DNA of 64,000 bases, taken from assembly GCA_017545245.1 (NCBI GenBank), contig JAFWPB010000065.1:28950-92949 (forward strand), given 5' to 3'. Below are positions 43,501-51,823 of this stretch, one piece after another (within the stretch, counting starts at the first letter, position 1; every line of letters begins with the position of its first letter). The DNA comes from Clostridiales bacterium. Lineage in GTDB: Bacteria > Bacillota > Clostridia > Saccharofermentanales > Saccharofermentanaceae. The translations under genes were made by a program, and so were the position numbers. The notes below the pieces were generated by a model. The model was given only the letters and a program-made list of their open reading frames with translations, made no database searches and had not been told where the DNA came from.

Positions 43501-44303
43501 AGATTCCTGTCGTGATCTTCCTGATCGCCACGCTTCTTAGAAACAGTTCCGACGAGGAAAAACCAGTTACTTCCAGCATTTTCTTCTGGAGCGCGCTTCT
43601 CTCCCAGGTCCTGGTCTTTGCGTCCGTACCGCTGCTGACAATTCGTGCAAATCACGTGTATTCGGCGGCTGCCTATTCCGTAGCGGACATCGCGCATACT
43701 TCGAACACGTTTGATTCGATCGCAAGATGGCTCCCGTTCTCCGTTGCCCGTTCGCATCTGATCTTCTTCGCGCTCCCGGGTTTCCTTCTGATCGAGCTTT
43801 CCTGCATCTTGCAGAAAAAATCCGAGAAGCTGTGCCATCGTGCTCTTGCGCTTCTTCTCTTCACGATCTCTTGCATCGTGTGGATGCCGATCCTGAAACT
43901 GCCGTCGCTCTCGATGATTTTCGAGCAGGCCTACCTCATTCCAAGCACCGTCTTCATGCTGGCCCTGCCATGGATCTTCCCTGCGATGGACAAATCGAAT
44001 TCCTCGCTTCTGAGACTGATTTACAGCTGGATAGCCATGGGATCTCTTGCCCTCATCGCCCTTTGCAGCGATGACCTCTTCTGCCTGATCTTCTTCGGCG
44101 TTGTCAGCGTTGCGATCATGCTGTACGGCTATTTCACGCACAAAAAGCAATACCTCATCCTCGGCACAGTCTGCACGCTCGGCATGCTCGCCTACATCGC
44201 CAACCGCGTCTGGGGCAGCATGGCCTGGTGGATCTACCTCTTCGTCACCGGCGGCACCCTCGTGACCATCGCCGTTCGAAATGAGATGAAAAAGCGCTCA
44301 TAA
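40581..44303 (+). CDS. Giant polytopic membrane protein, SCO7613/DUF2157-like
   Basis: A 1240-residue integral membrane protein. One N-terminal helix (3-24) leads to a short coiled coil (about 30-70, KKELAEKNSEISQLNKKIKEHEGTEEQYRQ), a Pro/Ala linker (about 95-165) and then about 30 hydrophobic segments to the end. The pattern resembles large bacterial proteins annotated as SCO7613 C-terminal or DUF2157 type; no catalytic motif can be seen. The coding strand is very rich in CTC/CTT/ATC and lacks rare stops on the opposite strand, giving long false antisense frames. Monocistronic, with its own promoter. The role is unknown. Confidence 0.75.
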   Translation: MDALLFILILIYVLSPIPLLVLFLVRNHAASSAKKELAEKNSEISQLNKKIKEHEGTEEQYRQYVCQLQNQLRAKDPDAKIGVLYSDSEEKEESRTTPSAIPAPAAPVQPEPAYVPAQAPVKPSYVSAPLPQPAAPATPTPAPRPTPTRAVLPTQSALPAQTPEAANPVKDKSHTPLILTTGVLLLLLASVGFISATWSMLTIGVRAICLLSFSAIFLGAGIFARLKLKLTNTSIAFYSIGSVALPITIIGSSAFGLLGTSFGFKMFEQITNTMLLSFLSLLILLCFGSAFFRSRVFATGSLACASLSILTLVCMFDYPFNLDVFTLSLFGSVMVFLAPIVKKIPETSRFFCYSKVFEIYSIVNIYVMGISALIFSSSSVWCGLFLIMFSAVFLLAGVLRKKTGLLALPSIFLFLIGLVQIIDSDDLLFIIIRLLIASACFLALSYINTLPKPLRYTFFGLGLATLSGSIIPILLLMGLSDTYSFVPLALLVASAFIFLSVQKKHPIFFSGSLIPIFTLLWGLSFRLFVQSSTPTYVSLLWGTIISGAMYFLFCYIPHQKFFTLTGFIITFATFIYMAFGLADCGIHHSNLNYYSNASTFDLFLRSFITFFFILLCLVNANRKDNMNNRDRTLTTTPRTITAMRCIYASVWPFMYMTNISMYNIFNWHAGLFRIINLLILIGICFLNMLFFLFRSGTAGIFATPKDYTDPAKGTRLQTPSRITAFFVSMGIGLFTIGTFCSLNLTTKSTSRVWYVVQHLLPFLIPVMLFLAAFRLERLSRLPSWKNSSSKIFLFWLRLAGLFSCALILPYALEILFDKEGSSYVKIPDFFLSAPFYYALFALIGMVYFVVLYIRHAGNLPVQTTESSGQNTPSPIVRIFGRSLSATQLAFFVWTLAFSGILYMFRFILPSLQGNVLFAIMLGLILISITVLFEKNYRIVSLVSAGLLTIHYLYTINYFLDEAFEPAWAKVLLLQIPVVIFLIATLLRNSSDEEKPVTSSIFFWSALLSQVLVFASVPLLTIRANHVYSAAAYSVADIAHTSNTFDSIARWLPFSVARSHLIFFALPGFLLIELSCILQKKSEKLCHRALALLLFTISCIVWMPILKLPSLSMIFEQAYLIPSTVFMLALPWIFPAMDKSNSSLLRLIYSWIAMGSLALIALCSDDLFCLIFFGVVSVAIMLYGYFTHKKQYLILGTVCTLGMLAYIANRVWGSMAWWIYLFVTGGTLVTIAVRNEMKKRS

Positions 44304-44361
44304 GGAAGATAGGCGCTTCCGCGAGCAGTATAGCAATCTCGCTTCTAAGTAAATAAACGTA

Positions 44362-45390
44362 TTATCTCTGTACGCGGCCGGAAGCATCTCCGTTCATCAG
44401 TGTCTCGACTTCTTTTACGGAAACACGGTTAAAGTCGCCTGGGATCGAATGCTTCAGACAGCTCGCCGCCACGGCAAACTCCAGTGCTTTTGACTCGGAA
44501 TCGTAAGTACGAAGTCCGTAGATCAATCCTGCTCCAAAAGAATCGCCGCCGCCGACTCTGTCCACAATATCGTGGATCTCATATTTTCGGCTTACATAGA
44601 AGCCCTCGCTTCCGCGGATGCAGGCCGCCCAGCCATTGTAGTCCGCGCTGTGGCTTTCACGAAGCGTGACCGCTACCTTGGAAACATTGGGATATTCCGC
44701 CATTAATGTTTCTGTGAGTTTTTCATATTTCGATGTATCCAGCGCGCCCGACTCGACTGCTACATCCAGCGTCAGGCCGAGCGACTTCTGACAGTCCTCC
44801 TCATTGGCAATGACTACATCCGTATATTTGGTGATCTCACTCATGACGCTCTTTGCATCCACGCCATATTTCCAAAGATTCTTTCTGAAGTTCAGGTCGC
44901 AGGATACTGTGATTCCACGCTTCTTGGCTTCCTTCACCGCTTCGATGGAAAGATCTGCACAGCTTTTGGAAATCGCCGGTGTGATGCCCGTGATATGGAA
45001 CCAGTCCACGTCTTCAAAAGCTACGTCCCAGTCGATGTCTCCCGGTTTTGCTTCCGCCATTGTCGATCCCGCGCGGTCGTAGATGACCTTGCTCGGTCTC
45101 TGGTTCGCACCCGTCTCCAGATAGTAGATCCCCATACGTCCCTCAGCGCGCCGGATCTTCTCTGTACCGATTCCGAAACGCCGCAGCTCCGCGAGGCACT
45201 CGTCGCCGATCGTGTTTTCCGGAAGCACCGTCAGATACTCTACCGGCATCTTATAATTCGCCAGAGACACGGCGACGTTCGCCTCGCCTCCACCGAAGGT
45301 TGCTTCAAATTCCGGACTCTGGAAGAAACGCTCGTTTCCCTTCGTCTTCAATCTCAACATGATCTCACCAAAAGTAAGTACTTTCTTCAT
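44362..45390 (-). CDS. kdgK: 2-keto-3-deoxygluconate kinase (PfkB family)
   Basis: A 342-residue PfkB-type sugar kinase. The N-terminal FGEIMLRL with [13 protein letters not shown] is the substrate-binding signature of KDG kinases, and the C-terminal [17 protein letters not shown] holds the catalytic Asp and anion hole. It phosphorylates 2-keto-3-deoxygluconate to the 6-phosphate for Eda, encoded 75 bases upstream. GGAGG lies six bases before the ATG. Another sugar kinase specificity is possible, but the neighbour makes KDG the clear choice. Confidence 0.9.
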   Translation of the reverse strand: MKKVLTFGEIMLRLKTKGNERFFQSPEFEATFGGGEANVAVSLANYKMPVEYLTVLPENTIGDECLAELRRFGIGTEKIRRAEGRMGIYYLETGANQRPSKVIYDRAGSTMAEAKPGDIDWDVAFEDVDWFHITGITPAISKSCADLSIEAVKEAKKRGITVSCDLNFRKNLWKYGVDAKSVMSEITKYTDVVIANEEDCQKSLGLTLDVAVESGALDTSKYEKLTETLMAEYPNVSKVAVTLRESHSADYNGWAACIRGSEGFYVSRKYEIHDIVDRVGGGDSFGAGLIYGLRTYDSESKALEFAVAASCLKHSIPGDFNRVSVKEVETLMNGDASGRVQR

Positions 45391-45465
45391 TTTTATCCTC
45401 CCTCGCGCCGAAACGCACTAACTTGCAATACAATATTCTCTCCGCGCGATCACGCCGGAGACCGG

Positions 45466-46101
45466 TCAATTTCTCGCCGCATGGATCTTCTCTACGGCTT
45501 CGTGGCAAAGTGATGTGATCTGGTCAAAGTTATGCTCCTTGATATCCTTCTTCGTGCAGACCCAGCTTCCGCCGATTGCGATGATGCACTTCTCCGAAGC
45601 AAACTCACCAATGTTTTCCGCATTGACTCCACCTGTTGGCAGGAACTTCACTCCACCAAAAACACCGGAAAGTGCTTTGATTGCTTTTATGCCGCCATAG
45701 ATATTCGCCGGGAAAAACTTGATCACGGAAAGACCGCAGTTGATCGCGGCAATGATCTCACTTGGCGTCACACAACCCGGACATACCGGAATGCCACGCT
45801 CCTGACACCAGATCACGGTATCCTTGTCAAATCCCGGGGAGACGATGAATTTCGCACCCGCCTTTACCGCCATTTCCGCCTGACGGACATTCAGCACGGT
45901 ACCTGCACCTACGATCATCTCCGGTACCGCCTCGGATACCGCCTGAATCGCTTCTGCCGCACAAGCCGTACGGAAAGTGATCTCCATAAAGTTCACGCCG
46001 CCTGCGAGCAGTGCATGCGCAGTCGGGATCGCGTCTGCTGCGTCCTCGATCACGACTACCGGAACGATGCCGGTCTCATATATTTTGTCCATGATGTCCA
46101 T
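45466..46101 (-). CDS. eda: KDPG / KHG aldolase
   Basis: A 211-residue class I aldolase that splits 2-keto-3-deoxy-6-phosphogluconate into pyruvate and glyceraldehyde 3-phosphate. Family segments are EITFRTACAAEAI (catalytic Glu), VGAGTVLNVRQAE, KFIVSPGFDKD, the Schiff-base Lys in SVIKFFPANIYGG, and FLPTGGVNAENI. The ATG at 46101 has GAGGTG seven bases upstream. It is first in eda-kdgK and is read away from uxaC, sharing a 186-base regulatory region. Confidence 0.93.
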   Translation of the reverse strand: MDIMDKIYETGIVPVVVIEDAADAIPTAHALLAGGVNFMEITFRTACAAEAIQAVSEAVPEMIVGAGTVLNVRQAEMAVKAGAKFIVSPGFDKDTVIWCQERGIPVCPGCVTPSEIIAAINCGLSVIKFFPANIYGGIKAIKALSGVFGGVKFLPTGGVNAENIGEFASEKCIIAIGGSWVCTKKDIKEHNFDQITSLCHEAVEKIHAARN

Positions 46102-46123
46102 ATCATCTCACCTCAAAAACACG

Positions 46124-46137
46124 GCGGGATATCCCGC
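46124..46137. promoter_or_regulatory. Perfect 14-base palindrome in the eda leader
   Basis: GCGGGATATCCCGC lies between the eda -10 box and its ribosome site. It has no T run and may be an operator for uronate control. Confidence 0.5.
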
Positions 46138-46165
46138 TTCAATCTTGCCTAACATTCTAGCATAC

Positions 46166-46171
46166 ATTATA
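46166..46171 (-). promoter_or_regulatory. Possible -10 box of eda-kdgK
   Basis: Minus-strand TATAAT 65 bases before the eda ATG; no convincing -35. Confidence 0.35.
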
Positions 46172-46221
46172 ATGGAAATCCACAATATTTTCCTTTGATT
46201 TCGCGCTTCTCCTTATAGGAT

Positions 46222-46250
46222 TTGTGTCAATTATCTGTTACTATTATAAC
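46222..46250 (+). promoter_or_regulatory. Promoter of uxaC
   Basis: TTGTGT (46222-46227), 17-base spacer, TATAAC (46245-46250), 37 bases before the uxaC ATG. Confidence 0.65.
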
Positions 46251-46287
46251 TGTATGGGGGAAGTCTATTCACATTTGGAGGTAACCT

Positions 46288-47703
46288 ATGGCTACTTTTA
46301 TCAATAACCAGTTTTTGTTGCATTCACCCACTGCGGAAAACCTCTACTTCAGCTACGCACAGAATTGTCCGATCGTGGACTACCATTGTCATATCGAAGC
46401 CAAGGACATTGCGCAGGATATCTCTTTCAAGAATCTTACCCAGTTATGGCTTTCCGGCGATCACTACAAGTGGCGTCTGATGCGTTCTGCCGGTGTAAAT
46501 GAAGATCTGATCACTGGAGATGCCAGCGATCACGACAAGTTTATCGCATGGGCAGGAGTACTGGAGGGCGCCATCGGCAATCCCCTCTATCACTGGAGCC
46601 ATCTTGAGCTTTTCCGTTATTTCGATATTTCCGAGCCGCTCACCTCTGCCAATGCCGAGAAGGTCTGGGAAATTACCTGTGAGAAACTGGCGTCAGGTGA
46701 GATTACGGCCAGAAGCCTGATCAAGAAATCAAATGTGAAACTTCTCTGCACTACCGATGATCCAATCGATGATCTGCGTTGGCATCGTGTTATTGCCGAC
46801 GATGCACTTTTTGAGACCGTAGTACTTCCGGCTTTCCGTCCGGACCGCATCGTCGATATCGAAAAAGGTGGTTTCGTCAATTATCTCCAGGCTCTCAGCA
46901 AGGTCAGCGGAACAGATATCTCGAACTGGTATGACCTCAAGCTTGCTCTTAGAAACCGCATCAGTTTCTTCGAGAAGAACGGCTGCCGTCTCGCCGATCA
47001 CGGCATGGAGAAAGTGCTTTTTGCAGAGACATCGGATGACGAAGCGAATTCGATCCTGATCCAGCGCATCACGCATCCGAAGCAGAAGCTGACACAAGAA
47101 GAAGTAGCCAAGTTCAAGACTGCGATCATGATCTTCTTCGCCTCAGAATATAAAGAGCGTAACTGGACGATGCAGCTGCACTTCGGCTGCCGTCGTGACA
47201 ATAATGAATCCGCATACCGGACACTGGGCATCAACACTGGTTTCGATACCATTTCCGGTTACTCCGATTTTGTTGAGCCGCTTGCAAACTTCATGAGCAT
47301 CCTGACGCTGATCGATAAGCTTCCGCGCACGATCCTCTACAGTCTGAATCCGAATGACAATGCGATGCTGGACACCCTGATCGGATGTTTCCAGGACGGC
47401 AGTTCTGCCATGAAGATCCAGCACGGTGCCGCCTGGTGGTTCAACGATAACTTACACGGCATGCAGGAGCATCTGCGTTCCCTCGCGGAACAGAGCTATC
47501 TGCCGGGCTTTGTCGGTATGCTGACTGACTCGAGAAGTTTCCTGTCGTACACACGTCATGAGTATTTCAGAAGGATCCTCTGCAACTTTATCGGCGACAT
47601 GGTCGAGCGTGGAGAATTCCCGAAGAACATGGAGATCCTCGGACGTATCGTGACCGACATCTGCTACAACAACGCCCTCTCGATGTTTGAGGATGTGAAA
47701 TAA
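46288..47703 (+). CDS. uxaC: Glucuronate isomerase (uronate isomerase)
   Basis: A 471-residue uronate isomerase, normal length. It isomerises D-glucuronate to D-fructuronate and D-galacturonate to D-tagaturonate. The amidohydrolase-fold signature is present: VDYHCHIEAKDIAQD near the N-terminus with the metal His residues, LCTTDDPIDDLRWH, MQLHFGCRRDNN, and GFVGMLTDSRSFLSYTRHEYFRRILCNFIGD at the end. It is read away from eda-kdgK and ends two bases before the convergent zincin gene. The missing steps UxuB and UxuA must be elsewhere. Confidence 0.95.
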   Translation: MATFINNQFLLHSPTAENLYFSYAQNCPIVDYHCHIEAKDIAQDISFKNLTQLWLSGDHYKWRLMRSAGVNEDLITGDASDHDKFIAWAGVLEGAIGNPLYHWSHLELFRYFDISEPLTSANAEKVWEITCEKLASGEITARSLIKKSNVKLLCTTDDPIDDLRWHRVIADDALFETVVLPAFRPDRIVDIEKGGFVNYLQALSKVSGTDISNWYDLKLALRNRISFFEKNGCRLADHGMEKVLFAETSDDEANSILIQRITHPKQKLTQEEVAKFKTAIMIFFASEYKERNWTMQLHFGCRRDNNESAYRTLGINTGFDTISGYSDFVEPLANFMSILTLIDKLPRTILYSLNPNDNAMLDTLIGCFQDGSSAMKIQHGAAWWFNDNLHGMQEHLRSLAEQSYLPGFVGMLTDSRSFLSYTRHEYFRRILCNFIGDMVERGEFPKNMEILGRIVTDICYNNALSMFEDVK

Positions 47704-47705
47704 GC

Positions 47706-50000
47706 TTACGAGTCCGTATTAAGAAGCTCGATCTGGCGCTCCATCTCTTGCTCCCAGATCGTCTTCTCCGGCCAGTTTGTCGTGTCGAAAGCTTCACGCA
47801 GGGATTTGCAATAGTATTCTGCTTTATTGAGGCACTCTTTTGTAAGTGTCTTACTGTTGTCTGCGTTCTTTTTCGATCCGCTGCTGTCACCATCGCTGTC
47901 GCCTGCAGCTTTTTTCTGCTCTATACCGGAAGCCATGAGTTCACTCATAAGATGTGAACGGTCATCTCTTGCAGATTCCATTGCCTCGAAAGAAACAACA
48001 TAGTCTTTATACTGGTCATAGTAAGGCTTCACTACGTCTTCGGTGTTGTTTCCCTGATACATGAAATCATATGGATTCTGTTTCTTCCATAGCGCGTCGG
48101 AAAAAGATGGAGATTTGAAGTTTTCGTAATAACTCATCATGCGGTAATCTGCATAGTGGAAAATCGCATTTGTTAAAATGCGGTCATAGTTTTCGATTTC
48201 TTCATCCGTTTCTGTGCCAATCACGATTGCCATATAATCTTTGCCATCTTCGTAAAGATGCTGGAACTTTATCCCATCCCAGGTAAAATCCACAACATAG
48301 ATGACCATGCCATACCAGTTTCCATAGCTCATCTGGTCGAAAAAGCCCTCCGGATACTGCCCCAGGACCTCATCGATCTTCAAAACCGCTTTGTTAAATC
48401 TTTCTTTCGGAGCCGCAGAAAACCAATACTGCATCTCTTCTGTCATCTGCTCGAAAGATCGGATGCTTACACCATATTTATTCGCGATCTCCGTTGCTTT
48501 TGCATAGTCATAATCAGTCTTTGTACCAGTTGGAAGACTCTGCGAATGCATTGCCGAATTGTCATGTTTCAGTTCAGAAAGACGCGCGTCCAGCTCCGGA
48601 CCGGCATCAAGAGGAACCGGGATCTTCGAAGGGACCGGAATATCATAAAACTGCTGCGAAAGCACTTTCTCATTTTCAAAATCATACTCTAGAACCAGTG
48701 TTCTTCCATTTGGATATTTCGGAACAGGATCGTAATCGGTAACCACATAGGAAAGGTAGATTTTTCCATCAAGATAAATAAGCGGCTGCTCTCCCCATGT
48801 AAGGATCTGCTCTTCTCCTTCCCAGTCGATCTGGGCACTGATTCTGTTATTCCACTCTGACCAGACTTCATACTCTTTCTGGCAGGAGCGGATATACTCC
48901 TCATGTTCATACTTTCCTTCAAAGAAATACTGGTCTTCCACAACATCCATCAGGAAGGCGAATACTTTGTCCTCTTTCCATCCATCTCCCTTTTTCGCCT
49001 GATAGACATCGATCAGTACATCTTCAATGGAAACAGGATTTTTCGGAGTAGTGGTACCGGAATCATACGAATATGCGTAATAGGAAAATGAGTCGAAGAT
49101 ATCACCGATCTTCTTATCATCGTAACCGCACTCCCTCAAAAAGTTGGCAAAATCGATAGCCGTATCGTGAGAAAAGAACAGTTCCTGCACTTTTTCCTCA
49201 CCTATAATATATTCCAGGCCGAAAAAGAAAGCGGTCATCGAACCATAGGTCCTGGTTGCCTTCATAATATACTGAGCTGTAAACAGTTCACATCCACCTT
49301 CGACAAAGAAAGAACTGTTGGGCACTTCTCCCAGATCATTCCAGTCTGAATCAGTCATTTGATCACGCGATTTCAGTTCTTTTCCAACAAAGTAGAGATT
49401 GTTGTTCTGCTCGCCGTCGATCGTATAATCGATCGAATGCATCAGTTCGTGATAGACCGTACTACAATAGGATTGCTCATCACCAGTTAATTCCGTATCA
49501 GAGATCAAGACAGTATTTCCATTATTGCACGAATACTCTCCCGCATGAGTACTCACTAACTGGATCGTATTACATTCCAGTCTTCGCAATTCCTGGAAGA
49601 AGGTTTCTTTGTTCTCCTCTTTCAGCTGGTCTGCGACTACCGGGAACATACGGATCACATATCCCCTGTATTCCTGACAATACGGATTCGAAAGCACTGC
49701 ATCTGCGTATTCCAGGAAAAGCTCATATTCCCCGTGAAGGTCATCTTCCGGAACACCCAGTTCTTTTGCCAGCGTGGTTGCCTGGTCTCTTATGATCTGT
49801 GCCGGATCCGGTGTCGGCGTTGGTGTAAAAGTCGGCGTTGGCGAAGGTGTAAATGTCGGTGCCGCTGTCGTCTCGGTCACCGGTTTTTTAGTTTCGTCAG
49901 GATCATTTTTTGATTTCCAACGGCATCCCGTCGAAGCAAACATCGTCATCAGCAGCATGCTGGAACAAAGCATGCTTGCAATCCTCTTAAATCTTCGCAT
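47706..50000 (-). CDS. Zincin-type (HExxH) lipoprotein, copy 2
   Basis: A 764-residue lipoprotein, paralogous over its whole length to the protein at 25178. The lipobox ends in TGC (Cys26) and a Pro/Thr linker covers about 45-66. Shared blocks include EDDLHGEYELFLEY, the HELMH motif at 184-188, EGGCEL (Glu234, Glu238), EYIIGEEKVQELFF, a KKGDGW stretch and NKAEYYCKSLREAFDTTNWPEKTIWEQE. It is a probable extracellular metalloprotease or related hydrolase. The two copies lie 20 kb apart and differ in linker chemistry. The ATG at 50000 has no strong ribosome site. Confidence 0.75.
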   Translation of the reverse strand: MRRFKRIASMLCSSMLLMTMFASTGCRWKSKNDPDETKKPVTETTAAPTFTPSPTPTFTPTPTPDPAQIIRDQATTLAKELGVPEDDLHGEYELFLEYADAVLSNPYCQEYRGYVIRMFPVVADQLKEENKETFFQELRRLECNTIQLVSTHAGEYSCNNGNTVLISDTELTGDEQSYCSTVYHELMHSIDYTIDGEQNNNLYFVGKELKSRDQMTDSDWNDLGEVPNSSFFVEGGCELFTAQYIMKATRTYGSMTAFFFGLEYIIGEEKVQELFFSHDTAIDFANFLRECGYDDKKIGDIFDSFSYYAYSYDSGTTTPKNPVSIEDVLIDVYQAKKGDGWKEDKVFAFLMDVVEDQYFFEGKYEHEEYIRSCQKEYEVWSEWNNRISAQIDWEGEEQILTWGEQPLIYLDGKIYLSYVVTDYDPVPKYPNGRTLVLEYDFENEKVLSQQFYDIPVPSKIPVPLDAGPELDARLSELKHDNSAMHSQSLPTGTKTDYDYAKATEIANKYGVSIRSFEQMTEEMQYWFSAAPKERFNKAVLKIDEVLGQYPEGFFDQMSYGNWYGMVIYVVDFTWDGIKFQHLYEDGKDYMAIVIGTETDEEIENYDRILTNAIFHYADYRMMSYYENFKSPSFSDALWKKQNPYDFMYQGNNTEDVVKPYYDQYKDYVVSFEAMESARDDRSHLMSELMASGIEQKKAAGDSDGDSSGSKKNADNSKTLTKECLNKAEYYCKSLREAFDTTNWPEKTIWEQEMERQIELLNTDS

Positions 50001-50037
50001 AATTCAACTAACCCCTTTTTCCTTACATGCTCCTAAG

Positions 50038-50043
50038 ATTATA
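50038..50043 (-). promoter_or_regulatory. Probable -10 box of zincin copy 2
   Basis: Minus-strand TATAAT 38 bases before the ATG at 50000; -35 unclear. Confidence 0.4.
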
Positions 50044-50169
50044 CGCTGTTTACCAGGAGAAAAATGACAATTATTACACTTAGCGTAAGATTCTTCCCCA
50101 AAAACTGTTATTATAAGTGAAGGGAGGGATTCAAAAAAACAGGATCAAAACCCCATAGCAGGAGGAATA

Positions 50170-50730
50170 ATGGAAGACGGTACGATCGTACAGATGCTTT
50201 GGGACAGATGCGAACAGGCACTAGAGGCGCTGGCCGCCAAGTATGGACGTTTCTGCCACAAGATTGCACTCAACATCCTTGGGATCAACGAGGATGCGGA
50301 GGAGTGCGTCAATGACACGTACCTTTCGACCTGGAATTCGATCCCGCCAAAGCGTCCTTCCGTACTCGCTCCTTATGTCGGAAGGATCACAAGAAACCTG
50401 GCTCTGAACCTTTATAAACAGAAGAATGCGGAAAAACGTGGTGGTGGAAATCTTCCACTTGTACTTGATGAATTAAGCGAGGTTATTCCCAGCGACAGTT
50501 CCACAAGCGCCATGCTTGAAGAAAAAGAAATGATGCAGCAGATCTCGGATTTTCTCGCTGGCCTGTCCCCGGATAAAAGGAAGATCTTCGTCCGCCGCTA
50601 CTGGTATACCGACAGCGTTAAAGACATTGCCCAGCAATACGGTCTCACAGAAAACAACGTTTCCGTAACGCTCAATCGTCTGAAAAAACAGCTTCGTGAA
50701 AAACTCTCGGAAGGAGGCGTGGAAGTATGA
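50170..50730 (+). CDS. RNA polymerase sigma-70 family (ECF-like) sigma factor
   Basis: A 186-residue alternative sigma factor. Region 2 is seen as KIALNILGINEDAEECVNDTYLSTWNSIPP with VGRITRNLALNLYKQ, and region 4 as FLAGLSPDKRKIFVRRYWYTDSVKDIAQQYGLTENNVSVTLNRLKKQLREKL, the helix-turn-helix that binds the -35 element. It directs RNA polymerase to its own set of promoters. AGGAGG lies just upstream of the ATG. It overlaps the next gene by four bases, the usual arrangement with an anti-sigma factor. The inducing signal is unknown. Confidence 0.9.
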   Translation: MEDGTIVQMLWDRCEQALEALAAKYGRFCHKIALNILGINEDAEECVNDTYLSTWNSIPPKRPSVLAPYVGRITRNLALNLYKQKNAEKRGGGNLPLVLDELSEVIPSDSSTSAMLEEKEMMQQISDFLAGLSPDKRKIFVRRYWYTDSVKDIAQQYGLTENNVSVTLNRLKKQLREKLSEGGVEV

Positions 50731-51728
50731 GTGATAACGATAACAACCGTTTCACAAACGATACAAATGACATAAATCCGTCCAATACACCCGAATACAC
50801 GCCTGCCGAGAAACTCTACAATATGATCGGCAACATTGACGATGCGTATATCCTGGAGGCTTCCGAGAAGCAGGATTCCAATGCAAAAGCAACGTCGCCG
50901 GCACCTGTGCAGGCACTGCCAAAGAGAAAACCCATCACCAGGATCGTCATGCCGGTCCTTGCCTCTGTAGCTGCGCTCACCCTCATTGTCATCGGAATCG
51001 ATTATCTCCTGACATCCAGTGGGGGAGGTCCGACGCCGACGACAACCAGACCCACGACGACAGCGATGACCACAACGGCTCCCACCGAGGTGACGACCAC
51101 GGCTGCTTTCCCCGAGACTGAGTACACCACAACCGTCCCCCGTGATAGCACCATTCCTGCTGATAAACTTCATATTCCGAATGACACAGAGATCTTTATT
51201 TACGGGGAAGGAGTCACGGATGAAGAAGCCAAAGCCTACTTTGACGAGAATCTTTCATCGATCCGTGAGGTGCTTTCCGACTATGGTGTGACCGCCGATC
51301 ACCTGTATATCAAAGAAAAGGGCTTCGGCCATATCGAGTTGCCTGAATCACGAAACGGCTATCTCTCTCTTGACACATCGTCCCGGGATTATCTGATTTA
51401 TAACGGTAATGCAGATGACGGAAGTGACGAAGGAGAATTGGTCGCCCGGATCCGTATCCGCAGAGACCTGAATCAGGTTTCCGGAATCGAAAGAGAAATC
51501 TTCTGCGACGATACCGACTTCAAGGCCTTTGAAAGCTATCTCAAAGAACACCGTGGAGAAGAGATCTGCTTTGTCTACGCAGGATGGAACGAGATCGCTA
51601 TCGCACCGGATGGCACGTTCTTCTGCCTGAATGACCCTTATGCAGATAATCTGGAAGAGTACTTCGAAGTAGGCGCAAATGATCCTTATGCTTCACTCCA
51701 TGCTGAAGGAAATTCCTATACTCCATAA
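50727..51728 (+). CDS. Probable membrane anti-sigma factor or sigma-linked sensor
   Basis: A 333-residue single-pass protein. The cytoplasmic part (1-72) contains AEKLYNMIGNIDDAYILEA, the short N-terminal motif common in clostridial sigma-linked proteins without a zinc site. A membrane helix covers about 76-95 (VMPVLASVAALTLIVIGIDYL), followed by a Thr/Pro-rich linker and an outer domain from about 145 that binds nothing recognisable. The four-base overlap with the sigma gene supports a partner role. Anti-sigma function is an inference from arrangement and the short motif. Confidence 0.7.
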   Translation: MSDNDNNRFTNDTNDINPSNTPEYTPAEKLYNMIGNIDDAYILEASEKQDSNAKATSPAPVQALPKRKPITRIVMPVLASVAALTLIVIGIDYLLTSSGGGPTPTTTRPTTTAMTTTAPTEVTTTAAFPETEYTTTVPRDSTIPADKLHIPNDTEIFIYGEGVTDEEAKAYFDENLSSIREVLSDYGVTADHLYIKEKGFGHIELPESRNGYLSLDTSSRDYLIYNGNADDGSDEGELVARIRIRRDLNQVSGIEREIFCDDTDFKAFESYLKEHRGEEICFVYAGWNEIAIAPDGTFFCLNDPYADNLEEYFEVGANDPYASLHAEGNSYTP

Positions 51729-51780
51729 TTTCAGTACGATTTCCTATGTCTCCCATTATTCGATGTCAATCCAGTGACGT

Positions 51781-51791
51781 TATAATATAAT
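51781..51791 (+). promoter_or_regulatory. Overlapping -10 boxes
   Basis: Two TATAAT copies share a base at 51781-51786 and 51786-51791, with a weak TTCGAT -35 sixteen bases upstream of the first. They precede the 703-residue membrane protein. Confidence 0.5.
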
Positions 51792-51823
51792 GGTGTTGTT
51801 ATCTATATCTGGAGGACATATGA

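Noticed and set aside
42942..44150. Minus-strand open frame of 402 codons
   Set aside because: Antisense to the large membrane protein; its Glu/Arg/Gln-rich content is the complement of Leu/Phe/Ser codons.
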